Part shown: one piece after another, positions 15,783 to 27,399 of the stretch
Numbering within the stretch: position 1 is the stretch's first letter
How the letters are laid out: every line of letters begins with the position of its first letter
From: Bifidobacterium avesanii
Lineage (GTDB): Bacteria > Actinomycetota > Actinomycetes > Actinomycetales > Bifidobacteriaceae
Length of the DNA: 64,000 nt
Assembly: GCF_009299475.1 (NCBI RefSeq)
Contig: NZ_WBSN01000010.1
Span: 34,701-98,700, forward strand
Direction: 5' to 3'
Notes under the pieces: model-generated
Database searches by the model: none
What the model saw: the letters and a program-made list of their open reading frames with translations, nothing else
What the model was told of the DNA's origin: nothing
Made by a program: the position numbers and the translations under genes

Positions 15783-16604
15783 TCAGCCGCGGGCCGTGGC
15801 GAGGGCCTGAAGGTCGCCGAACACCGGGGTAGCGAGCCCGAAGCCGCCGGCGACCGCGAGGCACTGGCCGGTCGTGAACGCCGACTCGTCCGCGAGGAAG
15901 TACACCACGGCGGCGGCGATCTCCTCCGGCAGGGCCATGCGGCGGATCGGCGTGCTCTTCAGGAACATGTCGCGGAACGTGTCGTTGAGCGCGTCCCGCA
16001 CGGCGTCGGTGGCGGTCATGCCCGGCAGCACGGCGTTGCAGCGGATGTTCCTGCGCGCCACCTGCACGGCGATGTCCTTCGTGAGATGCTCGATCGCCGC
16101 CTTGGACGTGCCGTACGCGATCTGCGAGATGTCCGGCACCTCGCCGCCGATCGACGAGATGTTCACGATGCTGCCGCCTGTCTGCGGCATGTGGCGGATG
16201 GCCGCCTGCGAGGTGATGAACACGCTCTTGAGGTTGATGGTCACGGTGTCGACGAACGTGTCCACCGACGTGTGCTCGATGTCGAGGTCCTTGCGCGGGT
16301 CGGACGTGCCGAAGTTGTTGACGAGCCCGTCGATGCGTCCCTCCGTCGCGGCCACCGCCTCGACCATCTCCGTGTAGGTCTCGTCCTTCGTGGCGTCGTT
16401 GTACACGGTTTTGACCACGCCGCCGTTCGCCTTGACGGTTTCGTCGGCGTTGATCTCCGCGGCGCGGGCCTCGGCGCGCTCCATGTTGCGCGCGCCCAGA
16501 TACACGGTGGCGCCCTCCCTGGCGGCGGCGGCCGTGACGGCGAGTCCGATGCCCCGCGTGGCGGCGGTGACGATGACGACCTTGTCGTTGAGTCTTCCGG
16601 TCAT
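15783..16604 (-). CDS. Short-chain dehydrogenase/reductase (NAD(P)-dependent)
   Basis: A 273-residue classical SDR. The cofactor motif TAATRGIG spans residues 13-20, followed by NNFG, the Ser in NISSIGG, and catalytic Y164-x3-K168 (YGTSK). The substrate is not predictable; family members act on alcohols, sugars, fatty-acyl and steroid substrates. AAAGGAG precedes the ATG. It appears monocistronic. Confidence 0.9.
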   Translation of the reverse strand: MTGRLNDKVVIVTAATRGIGLAVTAAAAREGATVYLGARNMERAEARAAEINADETVKANGGVVKTVYNDATKDETYTEMVEAVAATEGRIDGLVNNFGTSDPRKDLDIEHTSVDTFVDTVTINLKSVFITSQAAIRHMPQTGGSIVNISSIGGEVPDISQIAYGTSKAAIEHLTKDIAVQVARRNIRCNAVLPGMTATDAVRDALNDTFRDMFLKSTPIRRMALPEEIAAAVVYFLADESAFTTGQCLAVAGGFGLATPVFGDLQALATARG

Positions 16605-16827
16605 GATGCTCCTTTGACATTCGTGCGGACCGAATCGCGTCCCAGTCTATCCGGATCCCGCATTCGCGCCCCGCCGTGCCACATAGTGGCATAACCGGAT
16701 GCTGCTACCATGGCTCGTGGCGCTCCCGCCCGTGCCGCGCAGGTCAAGGGGCGTCCGTTGCGCGGCGCTTCGATCGCCGTGCGGCGTCATCACCGTGCGC
16801 GGCTTTGGGGGATTGCAAGGAGCTTCC

Positions 16828-17457
16828 ATGTCAACAACCACATCCGCATCATCATCCATTCGTCCGTCGCTGCGCTGGGACACCGCGGACATCGCCGTCG
16901 GGGCCGCTCTGGGCGCCGGATGCGGCATCATCCAATGGGGCTTCGACTTCATGTACGCATGGCTGTCCCCGCTCATGGCCGCCATTCTGCCCGGCCTGAT
17001 CAGCCTCACCCACGCGGTGTGGTACTTCTCCGGCACGCTGGGCGTGGTGGTGATCCGCAAGCCCGCCGCCGCGATCTACGTGAACATCGTGGGCGTGGCC
17101 GTGCAGATGCTCATCGGCAACCAGTTCTCGTTCGGCTTCGTGTTCGTCTCCGCCGCGCTGCAGGGCCTGTTCGCCGAACTGCCGTTCATGGTCACGCGCT
17201 ACCGCAGGTTCAACCTGCCGCTCACCATGCTCGCCGGCGCGCTCGTGGCCCTCGAATACGGCTTCTACCTGCTGTTCTTCCGCTATCAGGCCGTCTCGCT
17301 GTTCAGCCCGCGCGGCACCATCCACATGATCTGCGAAGTCATCGGCGGCGTGGTGATCGCCGGCGTCTTCAGCTGGTACCTGTTCCGCGCCATCGCCGCG
17401 ACGGGCGCGCTGGACCGCTTCGCCTCCGGGCGCTCCGTGCGCGGCCACGTGGACTGA
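16828..17457 (+). CDS. ECF transporter S component, YkoE-like (thiamine/HMP)
   Basis: A 209-residue membrane protein with about six hydrophobic segments. It begins LRWDTADIAVGAALGAGCGI and contains GNQFSFGFVFVSAALQGLFAELPF, a pattern of YkoE-type substrate-binding subunits. YkoE normally works with YkoC/YkoD to import thiamine precursors. Those partners are absent here, so the subunit may share an energising module coded elsewhere. ATG 16828 follows AAGGAG. No TPP riboswitch core was seen upstream. Substrate is inferred from the family. Confidence 0.75.
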   Translation: MSTTTSASSSIRPSLRWDTADIAVGAALGAGCGIIQWGFDFMYAWLSPLMAAILPGLISLTHAVWYFSGTLGVVVIRKPAAAIYVNIVGVAVQMLIGNQFSFGFVFVSAALQGLFAELPFMVTRYRRFNLPLTMLAGALVALEYGFYLLFFRYQAVSLFSPRGTIHMICEVIGGVVIAGVFSWYLFRAIAATGALDRFASGRSVRGHVD

Positions 17458-17521
17458 TCGACTGGCCGGACCGCAGGCCGGATCGGTGGCCTGGCCGGGA
17501 GAGCCGACCCGAACATACGCG

Positions 17522-17557
17522 AAAGCCCTTGGAATCACTGCGGTTCCAAGGGCTTTT
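17522..17557. terminator. Terminator between the S-component gene and the tRNA
   Basis: AAAGCCCTTGGAA pairs with TTCCAAGGGCTTT, followed by T on the plus strand and TTTC on the minus strand. It can serve both the plus-strand gene and the minus-strand tRNA. Confidence 0.85.
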
Positions 17558-17560
17558 CGG

Positions 17561-17634
17561 TGGGGCGGCAGGGGCTTGAACCCTGGACCGGGCGATTATG
17601 AGTCGCATGCTCTAACCGACTGAGCTACCGCCCC
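17561..17634 (-). tRNA. tRNA-Met (CAT), elongator-type; tRNA-Ile2 not excluded
   Basis: The minus strand folds as a cloverleaf: acceptor GGGGCGG pairing with CCGCCCC, D-arm GCTC...GAGC, anticodon loop CTCATAA (anticodon CAT), and T-arm CAGGG-TTCAAGC-CCCTG. CCA is not encoded. The first anticodon-stem pair is a mismatch. It starts with G and a normal pair, so it is not the initiator. A CAT anticodon could also be the lysidine-modified Ile2 tRNA. Confidence 0.93.
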
Positions 17635-17931
17635 ATGCGGCCGAAGACACGGCCAACTGGTCCAGTCTAGCAAAGCCGTGGACGCCGCGGCCGATTTCTG
17701 ACCCAACAGGCCGGGTGGCGGCGTGCGTGCGGCCGGGCGAAACGGCGGAATCACGTCAGGTCGGCGGACCGGAATGCCATTGTTTCCCGTTCGACGAGGT
17801 CAGAAATCGGCATGCCCGCAGATGCGGGTGGTAAGGTACGCCCAGTAAGTCGGCGTATGTGGTCCGCCGCACGTACTTAGGTGATGTACTACGTGGTTTG
17901 CGACCGGAAACAGGGCGAACGAGGAGCGTGA

Positions 17932-18774
17932 ATGGACAACAAGAGCATCGAAAGCGGGCTGTCGGACGAGCAGCGGGCGGCGGTCGCCGATCTGGCGCGC
18001 ACCAATGAGTACGCGAAGCAGTCGAAATGGAAGACGCTGCGGGAACTGCCGAACAACGAGAAGCTGCCGTTCTTCGTGCAGCACTTCCTCATCGCCACGA
18101 TCGCGATCGTGGCTGTGGTCGCCCTGGTGATCTCGCTCGTGGTGTTCTACGCGACCCGCCCGCCGTCGGCCAAGCTCACCGTGGCGACTTTCGGCCTGTC
18201 GGAGTACAGCGACCAGCTCGAGGATCTGCGCCGGGACTTCGCCGCGGCCCACGCCGACGAGGACGAGCGCGTCTTCGCCGTCGACCCGTTCACCATCACG
18301 TCCCGGGTGAACGCGGACGAATCGGTTTCGGCATCCCCGTCCGCGTCGGCCTCGTCCCCGGACGGTTCCGCCGATGCCGGTGGTTCCGGCGACATGACCG
18401 GCGTGGGCAGCTCCTCGCTGCTCGGCAACTCGTACCTCGACGATTCCGCCAAGCTGTCCGCGCGCATGGCGGCCGGCGAGATCAACGCGCTCGCCGCCTC
18501 CCGCGACATGTTCGCCGAGCTGCTGCAGCGCAACGCCGTCAACGACCTGTCCGCGGCGCTGAGCGACGAGCAAATCAACGCGTTCGGCGACGCCGTGGTG
18601 TACGCGGACGACCTCGTCCCCTCCGCCGAGCACAGGGCCGTCGGCCTCGACCTAGGCAAGTCCGGGACGTGGACGGCCAAGGGGCTGCCGGCGGACGCGG
18701 TCTTCGGCTTCGGCAACGTGACGCTGGGCACCGAATGGCCGCTCGCCTTCGTGGACTTCCTGAAGTTCCAGTAG
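17932..18774 (+). CDS. Single-pass membrane protein of unknown function
   Basis: A 280-residue protein with a cytoplasmic N-terminus, one transmembrane helix (about residues 50-72, HFLIATIAIVAVVALVISLV) and an extracellular part. A Ser/Ala/Gly-rich linker (about 123-160) separates two small alpha/beta-looking segments. No family is recognised. GAGGAG precedes the ATG. The tail pattern (a repeated ALSDEQINAFGDAV region, then GFGNVTLG) gives no function. It is upstream of rpmE but separated by a promoter. Confidence 0.75.
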   Translation: MDNKSIESGLSDEQRAAVADLARTNEYAKQSKWKTLRELPNNEKLPFFVQHFLIATIAIVAVVALVISLVVFYATRPPSAKLTVATFGLSEYSDQLEDLRRDFAAAHADEDERVFAVDPFTITSRVNADESVSASPSASASSPDGSADAGGSGDMTGVGSSSLLGNSYLDDSAKLSARMAAGEINALAASRDMFAELLQRNAVNDLSAALSDEQINAFGDAVVYADDLVPSAEHRAVGLDLGKSGTWTAKGLPADAVFGFGNVTLGTEWPLAFVDFLKFQ

Positions 18775-18837
18775 CCGGTGCCGGAGGCACGCCATGCCCG
18801 CCATGTCCGGCGTGTCGCGTCGATCCGCGCATCGGCG

Positions 18838-18843
18838 TATAAT
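18838..18843 (+). promoter_or_regulatory. -10 box of the rpmE promoter
   Basis: A consensus TATAAT lies 71 nt before the rpmE ATG. No convincing -35 could be fixed. Confidence 0.5.
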
Positions 18844-18914
18844 CCCATAGGTTCCGGTTCACGTCCGCCACAGGGGCGAACGACCCGGGTCGCCCGAATT
18901 CCATAGGAGACAAC

Positions 18915-19127
18915 ATGAAGCAGGGTATCCATCCCGATTACCACCCCGTTGAGGTGACTTGCTCTTGCGGCAACACTTTCGTGACCCGCACGGCCGGCAA
19001 GGAAGACCACATGTTCGTTGACGTGTGCTCCCAGTGCCATCCGTTCTACACCGGCAAGCAGAAGATCCTCGACACCGGTGGTCGCGTGGCTCGTTTCGAG
19101 AAGCGCTACGGCAAGAAGACCAAGTAG
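18915..19127 (+). CDS. rpmE: 50S ribosomal protein L31 (zinc-binding form)
   Basis: A 70-residue ribosomal protein bL31. The zinc ligands are visible as CSCG near residue 16 and CSQC near residue 37, so it is the C+ type rather than the zinc-free paralog. ATAGGAG precedes the ATG. A terminator follows and prfA lies 165 nt downstream, the common actinobacterial order. Confidence 0.97.
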   Translation: MKQGIHPDYHPVEVTCSCGNTFVTRTAGKEDHMFVDVCSQCHPFYTGKQKILDTGGRVARFEKRYGKKTK

Positions 19128-19135
19128 CATACTTC

Positions 19136-19174
19136 AGCGCCAGCCCCCGCATACCCTGCGCCGGCTGGCGTTTT
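19136..19174 (+). terminator. Rho-independent terminator after rpmE
   Basis: AGCGCCAGCC pairs with GGCTGGCG across a 17-nt loop and ends in TTTTC. Confidence 0.85.
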
Positions 19175-19291
19175 CATATCCAAAGGCGGATCGCGCGGTC
19201 CAATCGCGCGGTCCGGTCCATGGCTCATCGCAAACCCCATGGCTCACATTCATGGCTCATTTCAAACGCGTGTAAGGAAACCAAGGCGCAC

Positions 19292-20380
19292 ATGGCAGAC
19301 GAACAGTTCCCCGCGGCACGGACCGCGCTGGAGGAGTACCGGTCCATCGAGCAGCAGATGGCCGACCCGGAGATCGTGTCCAATCCGGACAAGCTGCGCA
19401 AGCTGGGCCGCCGCCACGCCGAGCTGGGCGCGATCGTGGGCGCGTACCAGTCGTACCTGACCGTGCGCGACGACCTCGAGGCCGCCCGCGAGATGGCCGG
19501 CGAGGACCCGGAGTTCGCCGAGGAGGCCAAGCGGCTCGAAGCCGAGCTGCCGGCCGTGACCGAAAAGCTCAGGACCGCGCTCATCCCGCGCGACCCGGAC
19601 GACGCGCGCGACACGATCATGGAGATCAAGGCCGGCACCGGCGGCGAGGAGGCCGCGCTGTTCGCCGGCGACCTCATGCGCATGTACACCCGTTACGCCG
19701 AGAAGCGCGGCTGGACCGTCACCGTGCAGTCGGAGAACACCACCGAGCTCGGCGGCATCAAGGACGTGCAGATGGCCATCCGCGCCAAGGGCACGCCCGC
19801 GCCGGAGGACGGCGTGTGGGCGTCGCTCAAGTACGAGGGCGGCGTGCACCGCGTGCAGCGCATCCCCGTCACCGAGTCGCAGGGCCGCATCCAGACGTCC
19901 GCGGCCGGCGTGATCGTGTTCCCCGAGGCCGACGAGGACGACGACGAGATCGAAATCGATCCGAAGGACCTCAAGATCGACATCTTCATGAGCTCCGGAC
20001 CCGGCGGCCAGTCCGTGAACACCACGTACTCCGCCGTGCGCATGACGCACATCCCCACCGGCATCACCGTGAACATGCAGGACGAGAAGTCGCAGATCCA
20101 GAACCGCGCCGCCGCCCTGCGCGTGCTCAAGTCCCGCCTGCTCGCCATGAAGCACGAGCAGGAGGCCGCCGAGGCCGCGGACATGCGCCACTCGCAGGTC
20201 CGTTCGCTCGACCGCTCCGAGCGCATCCGCACGTACAACTTCCCGGAGAACCGCATCGTCGACCACCGCACCAACTACAAGGCGTACAACCTCGACGCCG
20301 TGCTCGACGGCGACCTGCAGGCCGTCATCGACTCGGACATCCAGGCCGACGAGGCCGACCGCCTCGCCAACCAGCAGTGA
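19292..20380 (+). CDS. prfA: Peptide chain release factor 1
   Basis: A 362-residue class I release factor that reads UAA and UAG. The GGQ motif (238-240, [12 protein letters not shown]) triggers peptide release, and the codon-reading tripeptide of RF1 is PVT in [10 protein letters not shown]. The length is normal. ATG 19292 lies after AAGG. prmC, the enzyme that methylates the GGQ glutamine, starts 15 nt downstream, so the two are coupled. Confidence 0.97.
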   Translation: MADEQFPAARTALEEYRSIEQQMADPEIVSNPDKLRKLGRRHAELGAIVGAYQSYLTVRDDLEAAREMAGEDPEFAEEAKRLEAELPAVTEKLRTALIPRDPDDARDTIMEIKAGTGGEEAALFAGDLMRMYTRYAEKRGWTVTVQSENTTELGGIKDVQMAIRAKGTPAPEDGVWASLKYEGGVHRVQRIPVTESQGRIQTSAAGVIVFPEADEDDDEIEIDPKDLKIDIFMSSGPGGQSVNTTYSAVRMTHIPTGITVNMQDEKSQIQNRAAALRVLKSRLLAMKHEQEAAEAADMRHSQVRSLDRSERIRTYNFPENRIVDHRTNYKAYNLDAVLDGDLQAVIDSDIQADEADRLANQQ

Positions 20381-20394
20381 GCGGGCGGGCCGAA

Positions 20395-21324
20395 GTGAAC
20401 CGACCCGCGACCGGCGCGCCCGATGATGCGCCCGAGGCGGCGGTTCCCGTCCCCGACGTGATCCGCGCCGCCGCCGCCCGTCTTGCGGACGCCGGCGTGG
20501 ACACCCCGGTGCACGACGCCAAGCTGCTGCTCGCCCACGCGCTCGGACTTGAACTGCGGGACGTGGACAAGGCCATGCTCATGGGGGACGCGGTCTCAGT
20601 GCCGCCGGAATTCGACGCGATGGTCTCCCGCCGCGCGAACCGCGAGCCGCTGCAGCACATCACCGGGCACGCGCCCTTCCGCTACCTCGACCTCGAAGTC
20701 GGCCCCGGCGTGTTCATCCCGAGGCCGGAGACCGAGCTGGTGGTGCAGGAGGGCATCGACTGGATCAACCGGCAGGGGCGTCTCTACTCGCCGCGCGTGG
20801 TGGATTTGTGCGCGGGTTCCGGCGCGATCGGTCTCGCGGTGGCGAGCGAGGTGCCCGGCGCCGAGGTCTGGGCCGTGGAACTGTCCGAGCGCACCGCGGC
20901 ATGGACCCGCCGCAACCTCGAACATGCGGCGCGCATGAACCCGCAGGTGGGCTACAACTACCATCTCGAACTCGGCGACGCCACCAGCCGGTCCACGCTC
21001 GCCCCGCTCGACGGCACGGTCGATCTGGTGCTGTCCAACCCGCCCTACGTGCCGGAGTCCGAGGTGCCGGACCAGCCCGAGGTGCGCGACCACGACCCGG
21101 CGCTGGCGCTCTACGGCGGTTCCGCGGACGGGCTGCTCATCCCCGAGCGGATCGTCCGGCGCGCGTTCGCGCTGCTCCGGAGCGGCGGCCTGTTCGTCAT
21201 GGAGCACGACGTCTCGCAGGGCGACCGGCTCGCCGCCTACGCGCAGGCGGCCGGGTTCGCGCATGCCGTCACGAAGCTCGACTACACCGGCCGGCCGCGC
21301 TACTTGGTGGCAGAGAAAGCCTAG
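20395..21324 (+). CDS. prmC: Release factor glutamine methyltransferase PrmC
   Basis: A 309-residue SAM-dependent methyltransferase that modifies the GGQ glutamine of release factors. The catalytic NPPY is at 215-218, and the SAM site is VVDLCAGSGAIGLAVA. The GTG at 20395 is the first start after prfA, and no strong Shine-Dalgarno sequence is seen, consistent with coupling to prfA. The N-terminal substrate-recognition domain is complete (LLLAHALG, PLQHITG). Confidence 0.95.
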   Translation: MNRPATGAPDDAPEAAVPVPDVIRAAAARLADAGVDTPVHDAKLLLAHALGLELRDVDKAMLMGDAVSVPPEFDAMVSRRANREPLQHITGHAPFRYLDLEVGPGVFIPRPETELVVQEGIDWINRQGRLYSPRVVDLCAGSGAIGLAVASEVPGAEVWAVELSERTAAWTRRNLEHAARMNPQVGYNYHLELGDATSRSTLAPLDGTVDLVLSNPPYVPESEVPDQPEVRDHDPALALYGGSADGLLIPERIVRRAFALLRSGGLFVMEHDVSQGDRLAAYAQAAGFAHAVTKLDYTGRPRYLVAEKA

Positions 21325-21408
21325 CCGGCGGATTCGCGGACGAACCCGCCTTCCGGCCGGCTTGGCGCCGCGACCCAGCGCACATGCCCGGACCGGGCGC
21401 GGGTAATC

Positions 21409-21504
21409 GGACCGGGAGCGCCCGCTCCCAGTCCAAGCTCCTGAGAAACGGCTTTATTCCAAGGGTTTGCCTGTGACTGGACGGGGAGTGCCCGCGCCCT
21501 GTCC
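21409..21504. repeat. 96-nt inverted-repeat element, family A copy 2
   Basis: Arms 21409-21434 and 21479-21504 are each 26 nt with a 44-nt spacer, the same geometry as 3779-3874. The left arm differs from copy 1 at three positions, the right arm at six. The spacers share GAAACG or AAAACG and ATTC at the same offsets but little else. Confidence 0.8.
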
Positions 21505-21560
21505 GAAAGCGGGATGCCGGTTGCGGACAGGGCGCAGACGTCCATGCGCCGTTTGACGCG

Positions 21561-22238
21561 TTACCGCGCGTACTCCTGCAGCGCGGAGGCGTCGGCGTCG
21601 GTGATCCCGCGCAGCACGTGGGCGGGGTTGCCCACGGCCACGGTGTGCGGCGGAATGTCGTGCGTGACCACGGCCCCGGCGCCGATCACGCAGCCCTCGC
21701 CGATCGTCACGCCGCCGAGCACGGTCACGTTGCCGCCGAACCAGCAGTTCGAGCCGATGACGATCGGACGGCCGTACTCGTAGTCGTAGGCGGACCCGTC
21801 GGCGCGGCGGCGCACGTTGCGGTCCTGCCAGCGCAGCGGGTGCATGGGCGGCAGCAAAGACACGTTCGGCCCGAAGAGCACGTCGTCGCCGATGGTGACG
21901 GGCGCGCAGTCGAGCACGGTGAAGTTGAAGTTCGCGAACACGCGGTCGCCGATCGTGGTGTGGCACCCGTAGTCGAAGAACACCGGTCCCATCACGTCCA
22001 GATCCTCGCCGTGGCCGGGCAGCAGCTCGTCCAGCACGGCCATGCGGCCGGCGTGGTCGGTGCGGGACAGCGCGTTGAATCGCGCGCACAGGTCTCCGGC
22101 CCGCTCCCGCAGGGTCACGAGTTCGGGGTCGGACACGTCGTACAGTTTGCCGGCGAGCATCTCCTCGCGTTCGGATTTGCGCGGGAAACGCAGCTCGACG
22201 GGTGGCAGGGCGTTGCCGGAAGTGGTGTTTTCGGTCAT
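21561..22238 (-). CDS. Maltose/galactoside-type O-acetyltransferase (left-handed beta helix)
   Basis: A 225-residue acetyl-CoA-dependent acetyltransferase of the MAA/LacA/NodL group. An N-terminal helical segment (EREEMLAGKLYD) precedes hexapeptide repeats (FDYGCHTTIGDRVFANFN, IGDDVLFGPNVSL, IGSNCWFGGNVTVLGGVT). The catalytic-type His lies in PPMHPLR, and the C-terminal end has VAVGNPAHVLR. Family members acetylate the 6-OH of sugars. No Shine-Dalgarno precedes the ATG, but TAGAAT lies 8 nt before it, so the mRNA is probably leaderless. Confidence 0.9.
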   Translation of the reverse strand: MTENTTSGNALPPVELRFPRKSEREEMLAGKLYDVSDPELVTLRERAGDLCARFNALSRTDHAGRMAVLDELLPGHGEDLDVMGPVFFDYGCHTTIGDRVFANFNFTVLDCAPVTIGDDVLFGPNVSLLPPMHPLRWQDRNVRRRADGSAYDYEYGRPIVIGSNCWFGGNVTVLGGVTIGEGCVIGAGAVVTHDIPPHTVAVGNPAHVLRGITDADASALQEYAR

Positions 22239-22246
22239 AGTCGGCC

Positions 22247-22252
22247 ATTCTA
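22247..22252 (-). promoter_or_regulatory. -10 box giving a leaderless acetyltransferase mRNA
   Basis: On the minus strand TAGAAT ends 8 nt before the ATG at 22238, and no ribosome site is visible. Confidence 0.5.
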
Positions 22253-22311
22253 TCCGCTTTCCGGTTCACGGGATGAACCGGGCCGAATCGTGTGAACCGA
22301 AAATCCGCCGG

Positions 22312-23070
22312 TTACGCCAGCTCCACGCTCCCGGGCACCTCGATGCCGTGGCTTTCCAGAATCTTCACGGCCTTCATGTAGGCGTCGGTCGTGGCCGCGG
22401 GGTCCAGCAGGGCCGCGCGCAGGCCGTCGTCGTTGCCGCTTCCGATGCCCAGCGCATCCACCAGCGCGGCGCGGATGCCGGCCGTGGACGCCTCGATGGC
22501 CGTGCCGAGCGCGGGGGAGAGCGCATCGGCCAGAGGCGCGAGATCGCCGCCGGTCACCTCGTCGATCGTGGCGATCTGGTCGAGCAGCGCGTACAGCCAG
22601 TGCCGTGCCTCCGGGGAGTCCGCGGCCGCGTTCAGCACCTCGGCGGTCTTGCGCGCCACGGGCGTCACGTCGATGTGCCCGATCTCCGCGTCGGCGCTCG
22701 CATGCCCGCGCCGGTCGTCGATGTCGTCGAGCAGATGCTGAATGGCCACCTCGTCGGCCAGCGGTCCGGGCTGGGCGTGCAGCGAGGCGATCGCGTCCAC
22801 GTCGAGCTGGCGGCCGCCGGAATTCTGGAAGCGCACGAGCTTGGGGGAGTTGAAGTAGTGGTCCATCGCGTAGGTCACGAACGCCGGCGTCCGCTCCTGC
22901 AGATCCTTCATCGCCTCCGCAACCGGGCGCATGGACAGCAGCGGCTGCTGCACCACCACGCGGGACAGCGCCTTCTTGGCGTCCGCCACCGTGAGCGGCC
23001 CGCCGATCTTCACCGCGCCGGCCGAACCATGGCCTGCGAACAGCGACTTCAACCCGTCGAGGAACCCCAT
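22312..23070 (-). CDS. Protein of unknown function, 252 residues
   Basis: A soluble, mostly helical-looking protein beginning MGFLDGLKSLFAGHG. No signal peptide, membrane segment or catalytic motif is recognised. It contains Asp/His-rich stretches (AIQHLLDDIDDRRGHA) that could be loops. ATG 23070 is preferred over 23073 because AAAAGAGG then has a 5-nt spacer. It lies between the acetyltransferase and the divergent TsaC-type gene. Confidence 0.7.
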   Translation of the reverse strand: MGFLDGLKSLFAGHGSAGAVKIGGPLTVADAKKALSRVVVQQPLLSMRPVAEAMKDLQERTPAFVTYAMDHYFNSPKLVRFQNSGGRQLDVDAIASLHAQPGPLADEVAIQHLLDDIDDRRGHASADAEIGHIDVTPVARKTAEVLNAAADSPEARHWLYALLDQIATIDEVTGGDLAPLADALSPALGTAIEASTAGIRAALVDALGIGSGNDDGLRAALLDPAATTDAYMKAVKILESHGIEVPGSVELA

Positions 23071-23161
23071 CATTGCCTCTTTTCGCGTCAACGTTCAACG
23101 ACTTCGCGGCCCAGTGTAGTCCGTGCGCGTCCGGATCCGTCGCGAGCACCGCCGTGGCCGG

Positions 23162-23251
23162 GCGTATTTTTCGGGTTGCGGGCGCCCGAGTGCGGATCGG
23201 ACGACGCCCGCCGATCGGCGGAAAATCCACCCGTAACCCGAAAATATGCGC
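23162..23251. repeat. 90-nt hairpin element in a divergent intergenic region
   Basis: GCGTATTTTTCGGGTTGCGGG (23162 on) pairs with CCCGTAACCCGAAAATATGCGC (to 23251). The arms are AT-rich relative to the surroundings. Only one copy is seen in this window. It lies between the divergent 22312 gene and the TsaC-type gene. Confidence 0.75.
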
Positions 23252-23367
23252 TCCGCACGTTCCACGCGCCCGGGTGTGAGGCACAATGGGTACAAGGTAC
23301 AGTGTCTACAGTATTGACGTTGTTGCGTTGCGCCGAAGGTCGGCGGGGATGGAGAGTCGAGGAAACG

Positions 23368-24023
23368 ATGAGCGACGTGCGGCAAGTGAACGAGGAGTCA
23401 TGCGCCCTTGCGGCCGAGCTGCTGCGGCGGGGCAAACTGGTCGTCATCCCCACGGACACCGTGTACGGCGTGACGTGCGACCCGCGCAACGCCGCGGCGA
23501 TCGACCGCATCTACGCGCTCAAGCGCCGCCCGCGCTTCAAGGCGCTGCAGGTGCTCATGGCCTCCGTGGACGATCTGGACGCGCTCGGGCTCGAGCTGCC
23601 CGCGCCGCTCAACCGTCTGGCCGCCGCGTTCCTGCCGGGCGCGTTCTCGCCGATCGCCGTCGCGCGTGAGGACTGCGCGCTGAAGACCGTGCGCGAGACG
23701 GCCCAGGGCGGGCGCACGCAGGGCGTCCGCGTGCCGAATTCGGCGCTGTGCCTGGAGATCCTGCGCGCCACAGGCCCGATCGCCGCGTCGAGCGCGAACC
23801 GCTCCGGCGAGGAGTCCGCGCAGAGCGTCGAGGAGGCCGTGGCCGCATTCGGCGACGAGGTTGCGCTGTACTTGGACGGCGGCTCCACTCCGGGGCACGT
23901 CTCCAGCACGGTGGTGGCCGCCGACCCGCACGGACGCGACGGCGTCGCCATCCTGCGCGAGGGCGTGATCCCGCAGACGGCGATCCGCCGGGCCCTGACC
24001 GTCAACGGGGGAGGTCTGGGCGC

Positions 24024-24027
<4 letters not shown>
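23368..24027 (+). CDS. tsaC: L-threonylcarbamoyladenylate synthase (TsaC/YrdC type)
   Basis: A 219-residue YrdC-domain enzyme making threonylcarbamoyl-AMP for the t6A37 modification of ANN-reading tRNAs. KLVVIPTDTVYGVTCDP, ALKRRPRFKAL and GPIAASSANRSGE are the substrate-binding blocks. The extra C-terminal domain of Sua5 is absent, so it is the short TsaC form. ATG 23368 follows GAGGAAACG. Its stop overlaps the next gene by 4 nt (ATGA). Confidence 0.94.
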
Positions 24028-26832
<2,805 letters not shown>

Positions 26833-26892
26833 TCGGCGTCGGCCGGCTTGATCTGAACCATGAATCGAGCTGGCCGCATGCCGCATGGCGCC

Positions 26893-26924
26893 AGGGCCCT
26901 TTCGCCGAGTGCGGAGGGGCCCTT
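26893..26924. terminator. Possible guaB terminator hairpin
   Basis: AGGGCCCTTTCGCC can pair with GGAGGGGCCCTT. There is no T-run, so termination is uncertain. Confidence 0.4.
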
Positions 26925-27070
26925 GCCGTATCCCGATCCATCCGGCCATCCGGCCTGCTTGGCTCCCGGCATTTTGCTTCCTCGGCGCGTTTCCGACTCC
27001 AATGTCCCCATGTTCCTCTGCGCCGATGCTCCTTTTGCACTGATGCCGGCGCGCACAGGCTTTCGGCACC

Positions 27071-27136
27071 GATATGTTTGCCGTCACCTTCATGTTTGCC
27101 TGTACGTTTGCCGATAGCCGATATGTTTGCCGATAG
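27071..27136. repeat. Degenerate ATGTTTGCC repeats
   Basis: Four copies of (GAT)A(T/C)GTTTGCC(GATA) occur in 66 bp. Confidence 0.6.
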
Positions 27137-27177
27137 GTTTTGGGCGCCCATGGTCTCTTGCACCTGATGATCTCCGG

Positions 27178-27399
27178 CACTGAATCCGCTCATTTTGCGC
27201 CCCATACGCGACGGATTGAGCAAACCCAGTGCGTGCGAGGCGGGAACGAGGCTCCAGCGGACTGGATTCGCTCACTTTGCGTCTCTCGCGCCGTGGATTG
27301 AGCGCATCCAGTGCGCCAGCGGCGTCAATGAGTCCTCAGCGGACTGGAATTACTCAATCCTTGCGTTGGCTCCTGCAAATTGAGCGGATTGAGTGCCGG
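27178..27399. repeat. Three tandem family C palindromes
   Basis: Units at 27178-27232, 27258-27316 and 27339-27399 follow ACTGGATTCGCTCA, a spacer with TTGCG, then TTGAGCG(A/C)ATCCAGT. The first unit is bounded by GCACTG and CAGTGC. A fourth, well-preserved copy lies at 63803-63858 beside an IS3-family element end. Confidence 0.85.

Noticed and set aside
16690..16827. TPP riboswitch before the YkoE-like gene
   Set aside because: The conserved CUGAGA and GGGUGC cores are absent.
27258..27316. tRNA gene in the repeat island
   Set aside because: It has a palindrome but no T-arm sequence or cloverleaf.
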